Of a stretch of DNA of 64,000 bases, positions 17,772-28,228 are shown piece after piece. The position numbers and the translations under genes are program-made. The notes beneath the pieces are model-generated. The model saw only the letters and a list, made by a program, of their open reading frames with translations. It searched no databases and was not told the origin of the DNA. How positions within the stretch are numbered: position 1 is the first letter of the stretch; every line of letters begins with the position of its first letter. Origin of the DNA: Massilia sp. W12 (GTDB taxonomy: Bacteria; Pseudomonadota; Gammaproteobacteria; Burkholderiales; Burkholderiaceae_D); assembly GCF_037300705.1 (NCBI RefSeq), contig NZ_CP147776.1, forward strand, positions 3,844,001 to 3,908,000, in the 5' to 3' direction.

Positions 17772-19319
17772 TCAGTTGAGCAATTCCGCCGCCAGTTTTT
17801 GCGAACACTGGCTTAACACGCCTTGCAGTACGATGCGTTTGGCTGCTTCGATGTCCGGCGCGAAGAAGCGGTCGGCGTCATAGAACGCCACTTGTTCGCG
17901 CAGGGCGCGCAGGGCGACTTCGAGCTGGGCCGAACTTTTCAAGGGGCGATGGAAGTCGATGCCTTGCGCAGCGGCCAGCAATTCAATGCCGACGATGCCG
18001 GCGGTATTGTCCGCCATATCCTGCAGGCGGCGGCCGGCAAAGGTCGCCATGCTGACATGATCTTCCTGGTTGGCTGAGGTCGGCAAGCTGTCAACGCTGG
18101 CAGGATGGGCCAGCGATTTGTTTTCCGAAGCCAGCGCGGCGGCGGTGACGTGCGCGATCATGAAGCCGGAATTCAAGCCCGGCTCTTTCACCAGGAACGG
18201 CGGCAGGCCGGATAAGGTGGCGTCGATCAAGAGCGCGATGCGGCGTTCCGACAGGGCGCCGATTTCTGCAATCGCCAGCGCAATCGTGTCGGCGGCGAAA
18301 GCCACCGGTTCAGCGTGGAAATTGCCGCCGGAAATAATGCTGGCTTGTTTTGTCCCGGATTCATCGCTGAAAATCAGCGGGTTGTCTGTCACTGCATTGG
18401 CTTCGATCAGGAGTGTGCGCGCGGCGTTTTCCAGCACGTCGTGGCAGGCCCCCATCACTTGCGGCTGACAGCGCAGGCTGTAGGGATCTTGCACGCGGTC
18501 ATCGCCAACCAGATGCGATTGGCGGATGGCGCTGCCGGCCAGCAAGTCGCGGTACAGGGCGGCGACTGCAATCTGTCCCGGCTGCCCGCGCACCAGATGC
18601 ACGCGCTCGTCAAACGGCGCGTCGCTGCCTTTCGCGGCATCCACCGCCAGCGCGCCGGTGACTACCGCAGCGTGCCACAGGCGCTCGGCCAGGAACAGTC
18701 CGTGCAAGGCCAGCGCGGTGGAAGTTTGCGTGCCATTGATCAGGGCCAGACCTTCTTTGGCCGCCAGCGTGACCGGGGCGATGCCGGCGTTTTGCAATGC
18801 TTGTTGCGCCGGCAGCAGCTGGCCATTTACGCGCACGTCGCCCACCCCCAGCATGGCCAGCGTCATATGCGAGAGCGGGGCCAGATCGCCGGAGGCGCCG
18901 ACCGAGCCTTTGGCCGGAATCGCCGGCATAATGCCGGCGTTCAGCATCGCGATCAAGGTGTCAATCACCAGCGGGCGCACGCCGGAAAAACCGCGCGCCA
19001 GGCTGCCGATTTTCATCAACATAATCAAGCGCACCACTTGATCATTCAGCAATTCGCCGGTGCCCACTGAGTGCGACAAGATGAGGTTGCGCTGCAATTC
19101 TTCCAGTTTGTCATCTGGAATGCGGGTCTTGGCCAGCAAGCCGAAACCGGTGTTGATGCCGTAGGCGGCATTGCCGCGCTGTACGATTTCCTGCACCGCA
19201 GCGGCGGAGGCGGCAATCGCCTGTTGCGCTTGCGGCGCCAGTTGGATGGCGCAAGCTTTTTCCCAGACTTGACGCAGATTGGCCAGGGTCAGTTGGCCGG
19301 GATGTAAGGTTAAGCTCAT
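17772..19319 (-). CDS. hutH: histidine ammonia-lyase
   Basis: A 515-residue lyase that removes ammonia from histidine to give urocanate. The MIO prosthetic group should form autocatalytically from the Ala-Ser-Gly in [15 protein letters not shown], at about residue 145. Further family blocks are YGINTGFG and [14 protein letters not shown]. Three in-frame ATGs lie close together (19349, 19331, 19319). I chose 19319 because homologues usually start just before the LHPGQLTL segment; the ribosome site is weak for all. It is the second gene of the operon. Confidence 0.94.
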   Translation of the reverse strand: MSLTLHPGQLTLANLRQVWEKACAIQLAPQAQQAIAASAAAVQEIVQRGNAAYGINTGFGLLAKTRIPDDKLEELQRNLILSHSVGTGELLNDQVVRLIMLMKIGSLARGFSGVRPLVIDTLIAMLNAGIMPAIPAKGSVGASGDLAPLSHMTLAMLGVGDVRVNGQLLPAQQALQNAGIAPVTLAAKEGLALINGTQTSTALALHGLFLAERLWHAAVVTGALAVDAAKGSDAPFDERVHLVRGQPGQIAVAALYRDLLAGSAIRQSHLVGDDRVQDPYSLRCQPQVMGACHDVLENAARTLLIEANAVTDNPLIFSDESGTKQASIISGGNFHAEPVAFAADTIALAIAEIGALSERRIALLIDATLSGLPPFLVKEPGLNSGFMIAHVTAAALASENKSLAHPASVDSLPTSANQEDHVSMATFAGRRLQDMADNTAGIVGIELLAAAQGIDFHRPLKSSAQLEVALRALREQVAFYDADRFFAPDIEAAKRIVLQGVLSQCSQKLAAELLN

Positions 19320-19412
19320 TGTATGTTCCATGTGTTCAGTTCTGTGCATGTAATCATTTGACGCCGGGTATGCAGCGCTCGATTCGCGGCTAAAGCATGC
19401 TGCCTGAGCTGC

Positions 19413-21116
19413 TTATGGAAGCATCGGCAATTGCAGGCCGTTGCGTTTGGCGCAGGCGACTGCGCTGTCATAGCCGGCGTCGGCATGGCGCATCACGCCG
19501 GAGCCGCAGTCGTTGACCAGCACGCGGCCTAAGCGGCGCGCGGCGGCTTCGGTGCCGTCGGCCACAATCACCACCCCGGAATGCTGGGAGTAACCCATGC
19601 CAACCCCGCCGCCATGGTGCAACGAGACCCAGGAAGCGCCGCCGGCGGTATTCAACAGCGCATTCAACAGCGCCCAGTCGGAAACGGCGTCGCTGCCGTC
19701 TTTCATGGCTTCGGTTTCGCGGTTCGGGCTGGCCACCGAGCCGGTGTCCAGATGGTCGCGCCCGATCACAATCGGCGCTTTGAGTTCGCCGTTTTTCACC
19801 ATCTCATTGAAGGCCAGGCCGGCAATATGACGCTCGCCCAAACCGAGCCAGCAGATGCGCGCCGGCAAGCCCTGGAAGGCGATGCGCTCACGCGCCATGT
19901 CCAGCCAGCGATGCACTTGCTTGTGCTGCGGGAACAATTCTTTGATTTTGGCGTCGGTTTTATAGATGTCTTCCGGGTCGCCGGACAGCGCCACCCAGCG
20001 GAACGGGCCGCGTCCCTCACAAAATTGGGGACGGATGTACGCCGGCACAAAGCCGGGGAAGCCGAAGGCGTTTTGCACGCCGTGATCAAGCGCCACCTGG
20101 CGGATGTTATTGCCATAATCCACCACCGGAATCCCCATTTCTTTGAATTCGAGCATGGCGCGCACATGTTGCGCGCAAGAGGCGGCGGCGGCGGCTTTCA
20201 AGGCCGGATGCTGGCTGGAATCACGCTGCGCGGTTTTCCATTGCTCAATTGTCCAGCCGGACGGCAGATAACCGTTGATCAGGTCATGCGCAGAGGTTTG
20301 GTCTGTCACCAGATCCGGTTTAATGCCGCCGGCTTTGGCGCGCGCCACCAATTGCGGCAGCAGATCGGCGGCGTTGCCGAGCAGGCCGATGGAAATCGCC
20401 TCTTTGCGCGCACAGTGTTCGGCCACCAGTTGCAAGGCGTGGTCGAGATTGTCGGCTTGTTTGTCGAGGTAGCGGGTGCGCAGGCGGAAATCAATCGAGG
20501 ATTGCTGGCATTCGATATTCAGGGACACAGCGCCGGCCATAGTGGCGGCCAGCGGTTGCGCGCCGCCCATGCCGCCTAAGCCTGCGGTCAAAATCCAGCG
20601 TCCGCCCCAGTCGCCGTTGTAGTGCTGGCGGCCGGCTTCGGCGAAGGTTTCAAAGGTGCCTTGCACAATGCCCTGGGTGCCGATGTAAATCCAGGAGCCT
20701 GCGGTCATCTGGCCGTACATCATCAAACCTTTGCGGTCGAGTTCATTGAAGTGTTCCCAATTGCCCCACTTCGGCACCAGGTTGGAATTGGCCAGCAAGA
20801 CGCGCGGCGCATCGGGATGGGTGCGGAATACGCCGACCGGTTTGCCGGATTGAATCAAGAGCGTGTGCTCTTCGTCCAACTCGCGCAGGGTGGCCAGAAT
20901 CGTGTCAAAGCATTTCCAGTCGCGCGCGGCGCGCCCGATGCCGCCATACACCACTAAATGCTTGGGATTTTCCGCCACTTCGGGGTCAAGATTGTTTTGC
21001 AGCATGCGGTAAGCCGCTTCGGTAATCCAGTTTTTGCAATGCAGCTCGCTGCCGCGCGGGGCGCGGATTTCGCGGCTGGCGTCATAACGGGGGTCTTGCG
21101 ACAAATCAATGGTCAT
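19413..21116 (-). CDS. hutU: urocanate hydratase
   Basis: A 567-residue enzyme that hydrates urocanate to imidazolonepropionate using tightly bound NAD+. The start [12 protein letters not shown], the segment [15 protein letters not shown], the glycine-rich [18 protein letters not shown], and the C-terminal [17 protein letters not shown] are all typical. AAAGGGAAG precedes the ATG. It is the first gene of the hut operon, and a palindromic HutC-like operator lies 70-85 bases upstream. Confidence 0.96.
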   Translation of the reverse strand: MTIDLSQDPRYDASREIRAPRGSELHCKNWITEAAYRMLQNNLDPEVAENPKHLVVYGGIGRAARDWKCFDTILATLRELDEEHTLLIQSGKPVGVFRTHPDAPRVLLANSNLVPKWGNWEHFNELDRKGLMMYGQMTAGSWIYIGTQGIVQGTFETFAEAGRQHYNGDWGGRWILTAGLGGMGGAQPLAATMAGAVSLNIECQQSSIDFRLRTRYLDKQADNLDHALQLVAEHCARKEAISIGLLGNAADLLPQLVARAKAGGIKPDLVTDQTSAHDLINGYLPSGWTIEQWKTAQRDSSQHPALKAAAAASCAQHVRAMLEFKEMGIPVVDYGNNIRQVALDHGVQNAFGFPGFVPAYIRPQFCEGRGPFRWVALSGDPEDIYKTDAKIKELFPQHKQVHRWLDMARERIAFQGLPARICWLGLGERHIAGLAFNEMVKNGELKAPIVIGRDHLDTGSVASPNRETEAMKDGSDAVSDWALLNALLNTAGGASWVSLHHGGGVGMGYSQHSGVVIVADGTEAAARRLGRVLVNDCGSGVMRHADAGYDSAVACAKRNGLQLPMLP

Positions 21117-21188
21117 GGCGGCTTCCCTTTAATTGAAGTGGATGATGCGCAGCATGTGAGGATACTGCAACTTGGGGCAAAGTTTAGG

Positions 21189-21200
21189 TTGTCTAGACAA
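21189..21200. promoter_or_regulatory. putative HutC operator
   Basis: The perfect 12-bp palindrome TTGTCTAGACAA lies about 75 bases upstream of hutU. HutC repressors (GntR family, relieved by urocanate) bind similar palindromes. No hutC gene is present in the window, so the assignment rests on the motif and its place. Confidence 0.6.
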
Positions 21201-21248
21201 GTTCGTCAAGCCTTGTTCTGGTCAGATGCAATTTGGGTAAAAAATTTC

Positions 21249-21278
21249 TTGTGGGAAATTTAAAATATGGAATATAAT
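21249..21278 (+). promoter_or_regulatory. probable sigma-70 promoter of the small lipoprotein gene
   Basis: TTGTGG at 21249-21254 and TATAAT at 21273-21278 are separated by 18 bases. This AT-rich stretch lies about 160 bases before the lipoprotein start and is divergent from hutU. Confidence 0.45.
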
Positions 21279-21440
21279 TGCGGTACCAGATATTTCAGCC
21301 ACCATATATCAATATTGCATGCTTCAGCGTGCGCAATTGCGGCGGCCCTGGCCCCGGCAGCATACCCCGGTTTACCGGCTGCGAAATGTTTTACTGCGCA
21401 ACGCAATAAGCTGCGCCACACTTTTTACACAAGGAAAAAA

Positions 21441-21902
21441 ATGATCCGCTCTCTCGTTATCGCTGCAGCTGCATTCTCGCTGGTTGGTTGCGCCTCTATC
21501 ATGAATGACACCAATCAAGCGATGAAGTTGGAAACCAAGACCAAAGATGGCCAACTGGTAGCCGGCGCCGACTGTACAATTACAAACGACTATGGCAACA
21601 ATAGCGTCAAGTCCGGCGCCACCATCAGCGTGCGCCGCTCCAGCAAAGATTTGGACATCAGCTGCAAACATCCGCAAAACCCGGACGCCACCGCACGCGC
21701 CATTTCGCGCGCAAACGCCGGCCTGGCCGGCAATATCCTGATCGGCGGCGGCATTGGCGCCATTATTGATCACAACAAGGGCACGGCTTACACCTACCCG
21801 ACCTGGGTGCAATTGATTTTTGGCGAAACTCTGGTGTTTGACCGCAAAGAAGAAAAAGAAGGTCAAGCCGTACCGGCCAGCAAGCCTGAAGAAAAGAAAT
21901 AA
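21441..21902 (+). CDS. conserved small lipoprotein of unknown function
   Basis: A 153-residue protein with a lipoprotein signal ending in LVGCAS, so it is lipid-anchored. The start at 21441 has AAGGAA upstream; the open frame before it is not coding-like. The mature part begins IMNDTNQAMKLETKTKDG and has two further cysteines that could form a disulfide. Near residues 90-110 it has a glycine-rich segment LAGNILIGGGIGAIID that could enter a membrane. The C-terminus is charged (KPEEKK). I recognise it as a conserved proteobacterial lipoprotein type but know no function. Confidence 0.75.
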   Translation: MIRSLVIAAAAFSLVGCASIMNDTNQAMKLETKTKDGQLVAGADCTITNDYGNNSVKSGATISVRRSSKDLDISCKHPQNPDATARAISRANAGLAGNILIGGGIGAIIDHNKGTAYTYPTWVQLIFGETLVFDRKEEKEGQAVPASKPEEKK

Positions 21903-21919
21903 TCCCGCACTGCTGTCTT

Positions 21920-21946
21920 GCGCCGCCGCATTGGCGGCGCGGTTTT
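21920..21946 (+). terminator. rho-independent terminator
   Basis: An 8-bp GC stem (arms 21920-21927 and 21933-21940) is followed by GGTTTTCC, 18 bases after the lipoprotein stop. Confidence 0.65.
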
Positions 21947-22090
21947 CCTCCCCTCCCCATCGATTGCAAGCTTTATCAGCTTGTGACGCCGCATATCTTT
22001 TCCTAGACTGAGCCGGCTGCCTGTCTGGCCGCTGATGTTTGCTTTTGCTTTCGTGTTGTGTCTCCCATTCACTTGACCATGAGGCTTACG

Positions 22091-23446
22091 ATGCGCACTT
22101 GCTTACGCTTGCTCTTACTCCCCTTATTATTATTTTGCCAATTAAGCTTGGCGCAAACCAAAGAATTGAATGTCGCGCTCTACCCCTGGGTGCCGCGTGT
22201 GGCCCAGTTTGAACAGGCGATCAGCAATCATTGGAAAAAGATACACCCCGATGTGAAATTAAATTTCATCAAAGACTTCAGCAAATGGGATGGCGGCTAT
22301 GGCCCCGATCCTGCCGACGATCTGGATGTGTTTGTGTTTGATGCGATTTATTTTGATCATTATTTGATGAAGAACTATCTGGAGCCGATGGCCCCCTCCT
22401 CCGTCGGCAATCCGGATGATTTCATCGATTACGCCAAAACCGGGGTCATGATCGGGGACAAGTATTACGCGGTGCCGCAGCTTGGCTGCGCCAATTTGCT
22501 GTTTTACCGCAAGGGCGACGCCGCGCTGGCGGCGGTGAAAACCCTGAGCGAGCTGGATCACTATATGGGCCAGTGCAAGTACGCCAGCCGGATTCCGCCG
22601 GGCAAAGACGGTTTATTGATCGACATGGCCGGCAGCACCACCACCGCTCTGCTGTATCTGGACGCGCTGCATCGCGGCAATGGCATTTATCCGCCGCGCA
22701 CGCCCAAGGATGAATACTATCTTGTGCCGGGCGTGATTGATTTTTTACGCAACTATATTTCCCTGGCCAGCTATGAAAATGCGACCAAGGATGTGAGCGC
22801 GGCGTATCAGCGCGCGCGCTGGTTTTCGGATGGCTATGGGCGCGCCCTGATGGCGTATTCGGAAGCGTTGTCGGTGATGAGTGCGCAAACCCGGCGTGAA
22901 ACGGCGGTCAAATTATTTCCGCTGGCCAATCGCAGCGGTCGCCCGCTGTTTTATTCGGATGTGATCGGGGTCAACCGCAAAACCCATCAGCGCGGGGTGC
23001 GCGATCTGGCGGTGCGGCTGGCGGCCTTGATGGCGTCCAGCGAGGTGATGCAGGAAGCTATCGGGCCGGATGCGGAAAACCCGGAGCCGCAGTATCTGCT
23101 GGCGGCGCGCCACAGTGTGTTCAAGCAGCTGGGGGCGCAGTTTCCCTTGTACCGCGATTTATATCAATTGGTGCAGGAAAGCAATCCGCAAATGTTCAAA
23201 CTCGGGCCGGATGCACGCGCCTGGTTGAGCAATTGGAAAAAGCCGATTGTGCAGCAGGTGCGCGCCAATCCGGCTTGCGGTTGCGATCAGCTGGCGGCGA
23301 CCTATATCAGCACAGCGGAAATGGCGAAAGAAGTCTGCCCCAACACCTGCAACGCGCTGGGCGGCTGGGCTGGCGGCTGGAGCAATCAGTATCCGGCCGC
23401 GCCGTTCGGGCGCGCTGTCTGCGCTTGCAAAGCTTGCTCTTTGTAA
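22091..23446 (+). CDS. secreted thiaminase I (thiamine pyridinylase) with Cys-rich C-terminal extension
   Basis: A 451-residue exported protein. A signal peptide (to about residue 21, LSLAQ) precedes a periplasmic-binding-protein-like fold that matches thiaminase I, which breaks thiamine by swapping its thiazole for a nucleophile. Diagnostic parts are NVALYPWVPR, LDVFVFDAIYFDHYL, and YAVPQLGCANLLFYRKGD, whose C133 corresponds to the catalytic cysteine. A glutamate in YGRALMAYSEALS fits the catalytic base. After about residue 385 comes an extra part of 65 residues with seven cysteines (including CGC and CAC) and the block LGGWAGGWSNQYP. This resembles small Cys-rich mannan-binding lectin-like domains. 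The start at 22091 follows GAGG; ATGs at 22058 and 22079 are alternatives. No TPP riboswitch was seen upstream. Confidence 0.82.
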   Translation: MRTCLRLLLLPLLLFCQLSLAQTKELNVALYPWVPRVAQFEQAISNHWKKIHPDVKLNFIKDFSKWDGGYGPDPADDLDVFVFDAIYFDHYLMKNYLEPMAPSSVGNPDDFIDYAKTGVMIGDKYYAVPQLGCANLLFYRKGDAALAAVKTLSELDHYMGQCKYASRIPPGKDGLLIDMAGSTTTALLYLDALHRGNGIYPPRTPKDEYYLVPGVIDFLRNYISLASYENATKDVSAAYQRARWFSDGYGRALMAYSEALSVMSAQTRRETAVKLFPLANRSGRPLFYSDVIGVNRKTHQRGVRDLAVRLAALMASSEVMQEAIGPDAENPEPQYLLAARHSVFKQLGAQFPLYRDLYQLVQESNPQMFKLGPDARAWLSNWKKPIVQQVRANPACGCDQLAATYISTAEMAKEVCPNTCNALGGWAGGWSNQYPAAPFGRAVCACKACSL

Positions 23447-23474
23447 ATCCGATCAAGCCACTGCTGCGCCAGTT

Positions 23475-23516
23475 GCAGAATTGCTGTGCGGCTTGCCGCA
23501 CAGCAATTCTGCACTG
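23475..23516 (+). terminator. strong hairpin after thiaminase gene
   Basis: An 18-bp perfect inverted repeat (arms 23475-23492 and 23495-23512) with a very short loop lies 28 bases after the thiaminase stop. A CATTTTCC stretch follows. It is likely the terminator, although the T-run is short and a few bases away. Confidence 0.55.
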
Positions 23517-23642
23517 CATTTTCCTTCATGCCGAGCCTGTCGAAGCCCCTTGCGCAGTCAAAATGCCGCAACGCAACATGCCCGTTTTTGCATCAGCTCT
23601 TGTATAATCCAAGGTTTCCCTTCATCAATACTGAGAAAAATC

Positions 23643-24747
23643 ATGGAAGCTGAACGCATCAATTCCCTGTCGGCGCTGCTGGCAGACCTCTCCTCCCGAG
23701 AGGACCAACTCCGGGGGTATCTTTGACTACGATCGTAAGTCAGATAAGTTAGAACAAGTCAATCAAGAGTTGGAAGATCCCACCGTGTGGGACAACCCAA
23801 AGCATGCGCAAGACCTCGGGCGTGAAAAGAAATCGCTCGAAGCTGTCGTCCTTTCCCTGCAAAAAATCCGCGCCGAATTGAATGATGCGAACGACCTGTT
23901 CGCCATGGCGCGCGAAGAAGACGATGTGAGCACGATGGAAGCCATCGAAGCCGATGCCGATGGCATCCGGCAGGAAGTGGAAGCGATGGAATTCCGCCGC
24001 ATGTTCAATAATCCGATGGACGCAAATAATTGCTTCATCGATATCCAGGCCGGCGCCGGCGGCACCGAAGCGCAAGACTGGGCCTCAATGTTGCTGCGTC
24101 AATATCTGCGCTATTGCGAGCGCAAAGGCTTCAAGGTCGAAATTCTGGAACAGTCCGATGGCGACGTGGCCGGCATCAAAACCGCCTCCCTCAAGGTCGA
24201 AGGCGATTATGCGTATGGCCATCTGCGCACCGAAACCGGGGTGCACCGCCTGGTGCGCAAGTCGCCATTTGATTCGTCAAATGGCCGCCATACTTCCTTC
24301 GCCAGTCTGTTTGTCTATCCGGAAGTGGATGACTCGATTGAAATCGACATCAATCCGGCGGATATCCGCATCGACACCTACCGCGCTTCCGGCGCCGGCG
24401 GTCAGCACATCAATAAAACCGACTCCGCAGTGCGGATGACGCATATGCCGTCCGGCATTGTGGTGCAGTGCCAAAACGACCGCAGCCAGCACAGAAACCG
24501 CGCCGAAGCGATGGAAATGCTGAAGTCGCGTCTGTACGAAGTCGAATTGCGCAAGCGCTTGAGCGAACAGCAAAAGCTGGAAGACTCCAAGACCGATGTG
24601 GGCTGGGGCCACCAAATCCGCTCCTATGTGTTGGATCAGTCGCGCATCAAAGATTTGCGCACCAATCATGAAACAGGCAATACCAAGGCCGTGCTGGATG
24701 GCGACCTGGATGATTTCATTGCCGCTTCTCTTAAACAGGGCGTGTAA
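23643..24747 (+). CDS. prfB: peptide chain release factor 2 (programmed +1 frameshift)
   Basis: RF2 ends translation at UGA and UAA codons. The first frame (23643-23723, 27 codons) ends at an in-frame UGA in the classic slip site CUU UGA C. The CGGGGG motif just upstream pairs with the ribosome and promotes the +1 shift. The second frame runs from 23725 to 24747, giving a 367-residue product. The anticodon-like SPF is in KSPFDSS and the catalytic GGQ in [10 protein letters not shown]. The shift autoregulates RF2: when RF2 is scarce the ribosome slips. lysS follows 85 bases downstream, an order seen in many proteobacteria. Confidence 0.97.
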
Positions 24748-24832
24748 GCCTGCCCTCGCGGCGGGCTGCGGCCCGCGTCCCGCCGCCCGCCATCTACCGC
24801 CAAGACGCCAAACGCCATAGACAGGAAACACC

Positions 24833-26350
24833 ATGAGCAACGAAGCTGAACATAGCCAGGACGAAAACCATATCATCGCCGAGCGCCGCGCTAAACTCGC
24901 CGCTCTGCGTGAAAAAGGCGTCGCCTTCCCGAATGATTTCCGGCCCACGCATAAAGCCGCCGCCCTGCACGCCGCGCATGACGCGAGTGAGGCCGAAGCG
25001 CTGGAAGCGCAAGCGGTGGAAGTCGCCGTCGGTGGCCGCATGATGCTCAAACGGGTGATGGGCAAGGCTTCGTTCGCTACGGTGCAAGACGCTTCCGGCC
25101 ATGCCGAAGCGGGTCAGATTCAGCTCTTCATCACGCGTGAAAACGTGGGCGAAGAAGTGTATGACGCCTTCAAACATTATGATCTGGGCGACATCCTGGG
25201 CGCGCGCGGCAAGCTGTTTAAAACCAAGACCGGCGAGTTGTCGGTGAAAGTGACAGAACTGCGTCTGGTGACGAAAGCAATCCGCCCGCTGCCGGATAAA
25301 TTCCACGGCCTGTCCGACCAGGAAACCAAATACCGCCAGCGCTATGTGGATTTGATCATGAACGCCGATACGCGCGCCACCTTTGTCGCGCGCAGCAAGG
25401 CCATGGCTTCGATCCGCCGCTTTATGCAAGAGCACGATTTCATGGAAGTCGAAACGCCGATGCTGCATGTGATTCCGGGCGGGGCCGCAGCCAAACCTTT
25501 CATCACGCATCACAATGCGCTGGACATGGAAATGTTTTTGCGCATCGCGCCGGAATTGTATTTGAAGCGCCTGGTGGTGGGCGGCTTTGAGCGCGTGTTT
25601 GAAGTCAACCGCAACTTCCGCAATGAAGGCGTGTCGCCGCGCCACAATCCTGAATTCACCATGATGGAATTCTATGCGGCGTGGGTGGATTACAAATGGC
25701 TGATGGATTTCACCGAACAGGTGATCCGCCAGGCCGCGATTGATGCGCACGGTACGGCTGTGCTGTCGTATGGCGGACGCGAGCTGGATTTGAGCAAGCC
25801 CTTCCACCGCCTGACGATTGTGCAAGCGATCAAGCAATACGCGCCGCAATACAGCGATGCGCAATTGCACGACGCCGCCTTCCTGCGTGAAGAATTGCTG
25901 AAATTCGATGTCAAAGCGCTCTCCACCTGGGGCCTGGGCGCGCTGCAATTGGCGCTGTTTGAAGAAACTGCTGAAAGCCAGTTGTGGGAACCGACTTACA
26001 TCATCGACTACCCGGTCGAAGTCTCGCCGCTGGCGCGCGCTTCCGACACGGTGGATGGCATCACCGAGCGTTTCGAGCTGTTCATTGTGGGCCGCGAAAT
26101 CGCGAATGGTTTCTCGGAATTGAACGACGCCGAAGACCAGGCCGCGCGTTTCCGCGCCCAGGTGGAAGCGAAAGACGCCGGCGATGAAGAAGCCATGTTC
26201 TATGACGCAGACTATATCCGCGCCCTGGAATACGGCATGCCGCCGACCGGCGGCTGCGGCATCGGCATCGACCGCCTGATGATGCTGATCACCGATCAGC
26301 CGAATATCCGCGACGTGATTTTGTTCCCGCATTTGCGCCGCGAGGAATAA
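24833..26350 (+). CDS. lysS: lysyl-tRNA synthetase (class II)
   Basis: A 505-residue class II synthetase that charges tRNA-Lys. The N-terminal OB-fold anticodon-binding domain covers about 60-150. The class II motifs are visible: motif 2 around [21 protein letters not shown] and motif 3 in [16 protein letters not shown]. The segment YRQRYVDLI marks the bacterial LysS type. It follows prfB and is closed by a strong terminator. Confidence 0.97.
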   Translation: MSNEAEHSQDENHIIAERRAKLAALREKGVAFPNDFRPTHKAAALHAAHDASEAEALEAQAVEVAVGGRMMLKRVMGKASFATVQDASGHAEAGQIQLFITRENVGEEVYDAFKHYDLGDILGARGKLFKTKTGELSVKVTELRLVTKAIRPLPDKFHGLSDQETKYRQRYVDLIMNADTRATFVARSKAMASIRRFMQEHDFMEVETPMLHVIPGGAAAKPFITHHNALDMEMFLRIAPELYLKRLVVGGFERVFEVNRNFRNEGVSPRHNPEFTMMEFYAAWVDYKWLMDFTEQVIRQAAIDAHGTAVLSYGGRELDLSKPFHRLTIVQAIKQYAPQYSDAQLHDAAFLREELLKFDVKALSTWGLGALQLALFEETAESQLWEPTYIIDYPVEVSPLARASDTVDGITERFELFIVGREIANGFSELNDAEDQAARFRAQVEAKDAGDEEAMFYDADYIRALEYGMPPTGGCGIGIDRLMMLITDQPNIRDVILFPHLRREE

Positions 26351-26376
26351 ACCGGCGGCAATTGTAATGTTGTATG

Positions 26377-26405
26377 GCCCGTCCCTTTGGGACGGGCTTT
26401 TTTTT
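26377..26405 (+). terminator. rho-independent terminator of prfB-lysS
   Basis: A 9-bp GC stem (arms 26377-26385 and 26389-26397) with loop TTT is followed by a run of eight T, 27 bases after the lysS stop. Confidence 0.92.
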
Positions 26406-26599
26406 GCGTTTGCTTGATTTCCGCTGACATCCGGCTGGCCCGAGTTCGACAGTTCCCGCCATTTTTGCCTCAGTCACTCCCTTTAAAAATCAATGACTTA
26501 ACTCTTTGAAATCCGCATTTTCTCAGAATTCCTGTAGTGGCGCGTTTTGGATATTAAGATGAATTTTACATAGGCAATCATGATGTATAAAGTAGCGGC

Positions 26600-27321
26600 A
26601 TGTACATCAAAGTCACAGCTTCCGGCAAGCGTCGCTATGTTCAGTTGGTCGAAGCGTATCGCGACGAAGAAGGCCGCCCAAAGCAACGCACTGTTGCAAC
26701 GCTTGGGCATCTTGATACGCTCGACCAAAGCCTGGAGTCTGTCATTGCCGGCTTGATGCGCCTCACTGGCAAGGAGGCTCCAAAAGCGGCGTCGTCTCCC
26801 GAAATCAGCTTTGAGTCCAGTCACGCTTACGGCGATCTCTGGACCCTGACGTCGCTTTGGAATGAACTTGGCTTTGATGAACTCAAAAAATTTTCCGCCG
26901 CACCCGTCACTCTATCGATGTCGAAGCCTTGCTCAGAATCATGGTTTTCAACCGGCTTTGTGATCCAGAATCCAAATTGGGGACGCTACGCTGGCTGGAA
27001 ACGGTTGCACTGCCTGGCGTCGCGCTCAAGCAGGCAGATCATCAACATCTGTTGCGCGCAGTGGATGCCTTGCTTGAGCATCGGGAAGAAGTCGATTTGA
27101 CCATTTCGCATCTGCTGCGTCCCTTAATTGATCAAGAATTGGCAATCGTCTTTTATGATCTGACCTCCATCACCACCGAAGGGGGCGCCAGACAAGAGGA
27201 AGAAATACGTCAATTTGGACTATCAAAGGAAGGTGGCATTGCGCGCCAGGTGATGCTGGGAGTAGTGCAGACTGCCGACGGCATTCCGCTCTGGCATGAA
27301 GTGTTTGAAGGCAAAACCTAA
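26600..27321 (+). pseudogene. IS1634-type transposase, 5' fragment with frameshift
   Basis: The N-terminal 240 residues of an IS1634/IS4-superfamily transposase are left (a full one is over 500). The start MYIKVTASGKRRYVQLVEAY is typical. The frame breaks near 26887-26905, at an A6T4 tract, after GFDELKK. It continues in another frame as RRTRHSIDVEALLRIMVFNR and then LAIVFYDLTSIT, which holds the first catalytic Asp. The sequence ends at 27321, where the IS5-type element begins, and I could not find the missing 3' half on the other side. It is inactive. Confidence 0.8.
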
Positions 27322-28228
27322 GAGACTGTTTAATAACTTCCATGCAATAATTTAGCCTAATTCAGTATCGTAAATTACAAAAAAGTGAGGACTCCAGAGC
27401 AAAGAAAGCGGCATAAAGCGCCACCAAAGACCGAAAAGAAAGGCTATCCGACAGATCTGAAAGAGCATGAATGGAAGTTGATAGAGTCGTTGCTTCCCAA
27501 AACGGCCAAAACAGGGAGACCGCGCAAGGTCAACTTTCGTGAAATCATCAATGTCCTGCGCTATATGGTGCGATCTGGCTGTGAATGGCGCATGTTGCCC
27601 AATGACTTTCCCCCGTATCAGACGGTTTCACTGGTTCAGACGCTTTCTGCGCAGCTTCCTTTTTCACACAATTCATGATCTGGCGCTGATGATTGATCGC
27701 ATGTGCGCACAACGCGAGCCTTTGCCCAGCGCGGGGATTGTTGATAGCCAGTCCGTGAAAGCGCCGGGCGCAAGTGAACGTGGGTATGACGCAAATAAGA
27801 AGATAAATGGCCGAAAACGGCATATTGCCGTAGATAGCGATGGCCGTCTGTTGGCGGTCAATTTGACGACTGCAGATATTGCTGACTCAACAGGTGCACA
27901 GCTCGTGCTTGATGCTTTTGTAAAGCGCTGGCCATGGGTCAAGCATTTGTTCGGCGATGCTGCGTACGACCGGAAAAAGTTGATGGAGCGCGCAGAATTC
28001 CTCAGCTTCGCTGTTGAAATCGTACGTGGCTTGATGGAACAAGTCGGCTTTGAAGTACAACCTCGGCGCTGGGTCGTAGAGCGCACCATCGCGTGGCTGA
28101 TGCGCTATCGCCGCCTGGCGCGTGACTATGAGCGCCGGATTGATGTTTCTGAAGGGATGATTTACCTCGCCATGGGGTCGACTCTCTTGAGGAGAGTGTT
28201 GCCGTAGAGTTATTAAACAGTTTCTTAG
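27318..28228 (+). mobile_element. IS5-family insertion sequence
   Basis: A 911-bp element bounded by inverted repeats of about 21 bases, CTAAGAGACTGTTTAATAACT on the left and its complement with one mismatch on the right. It contains one transposase gene split in two frames. It interrupts or abuts the IS1634-type fragment. I could not see a clear target duplication, so the adjacent IS1634 half may have been lost after insertion. Confidence 0.82.
27385..28207 (+). pseudogene. IS5-family transposase in two frames
   Basis: The first frame (27385-27678) gives the N-terminal domain ending in CEWRMLPNDFPPYQTV. The second (to 28207) carries the DDE domain, with Asp in GIVDSQSVKAP, Asp in LFGDAAYDRKK and Glu in RRWVVERTIAWL. 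The join expected from homologues (QTV then Y/HWFRRF) falls at GTTTCACTGG near 27628, where one extra base shifts the frame. Some IS5-group elements use programmed shifting, so the gene may still be expressed; otherwise it is a recent break. Confidence 0.75.

Noticed and set aside
19581-20579. 332-codon open frame antisense to hutU
   Set aside because: A shadow of hutU caused by GC-rich codons; no family resemblance.
21947-22090. TPP riboswitch upstream of the thiaminase gene
   Set aside because: The conserved CTGAGA and ACC(C/T)GA boxes of the THI element are not present in the leader.
23533-23545. GAGCCTGTCGAAG motif, with weaker forms near 40721 and 40872, as a repeat family
   Set aside because: It resembles a short motif widespread in proteobacterial genomes; too few and too divergent copies in the window to call an element.
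24794-26332. 512-codon open frame antisense to lysS
   Set aside because: It mirrors the lysS codons (His- and Gln-rich product), has no ribosome site or family match, and lysS is certain.
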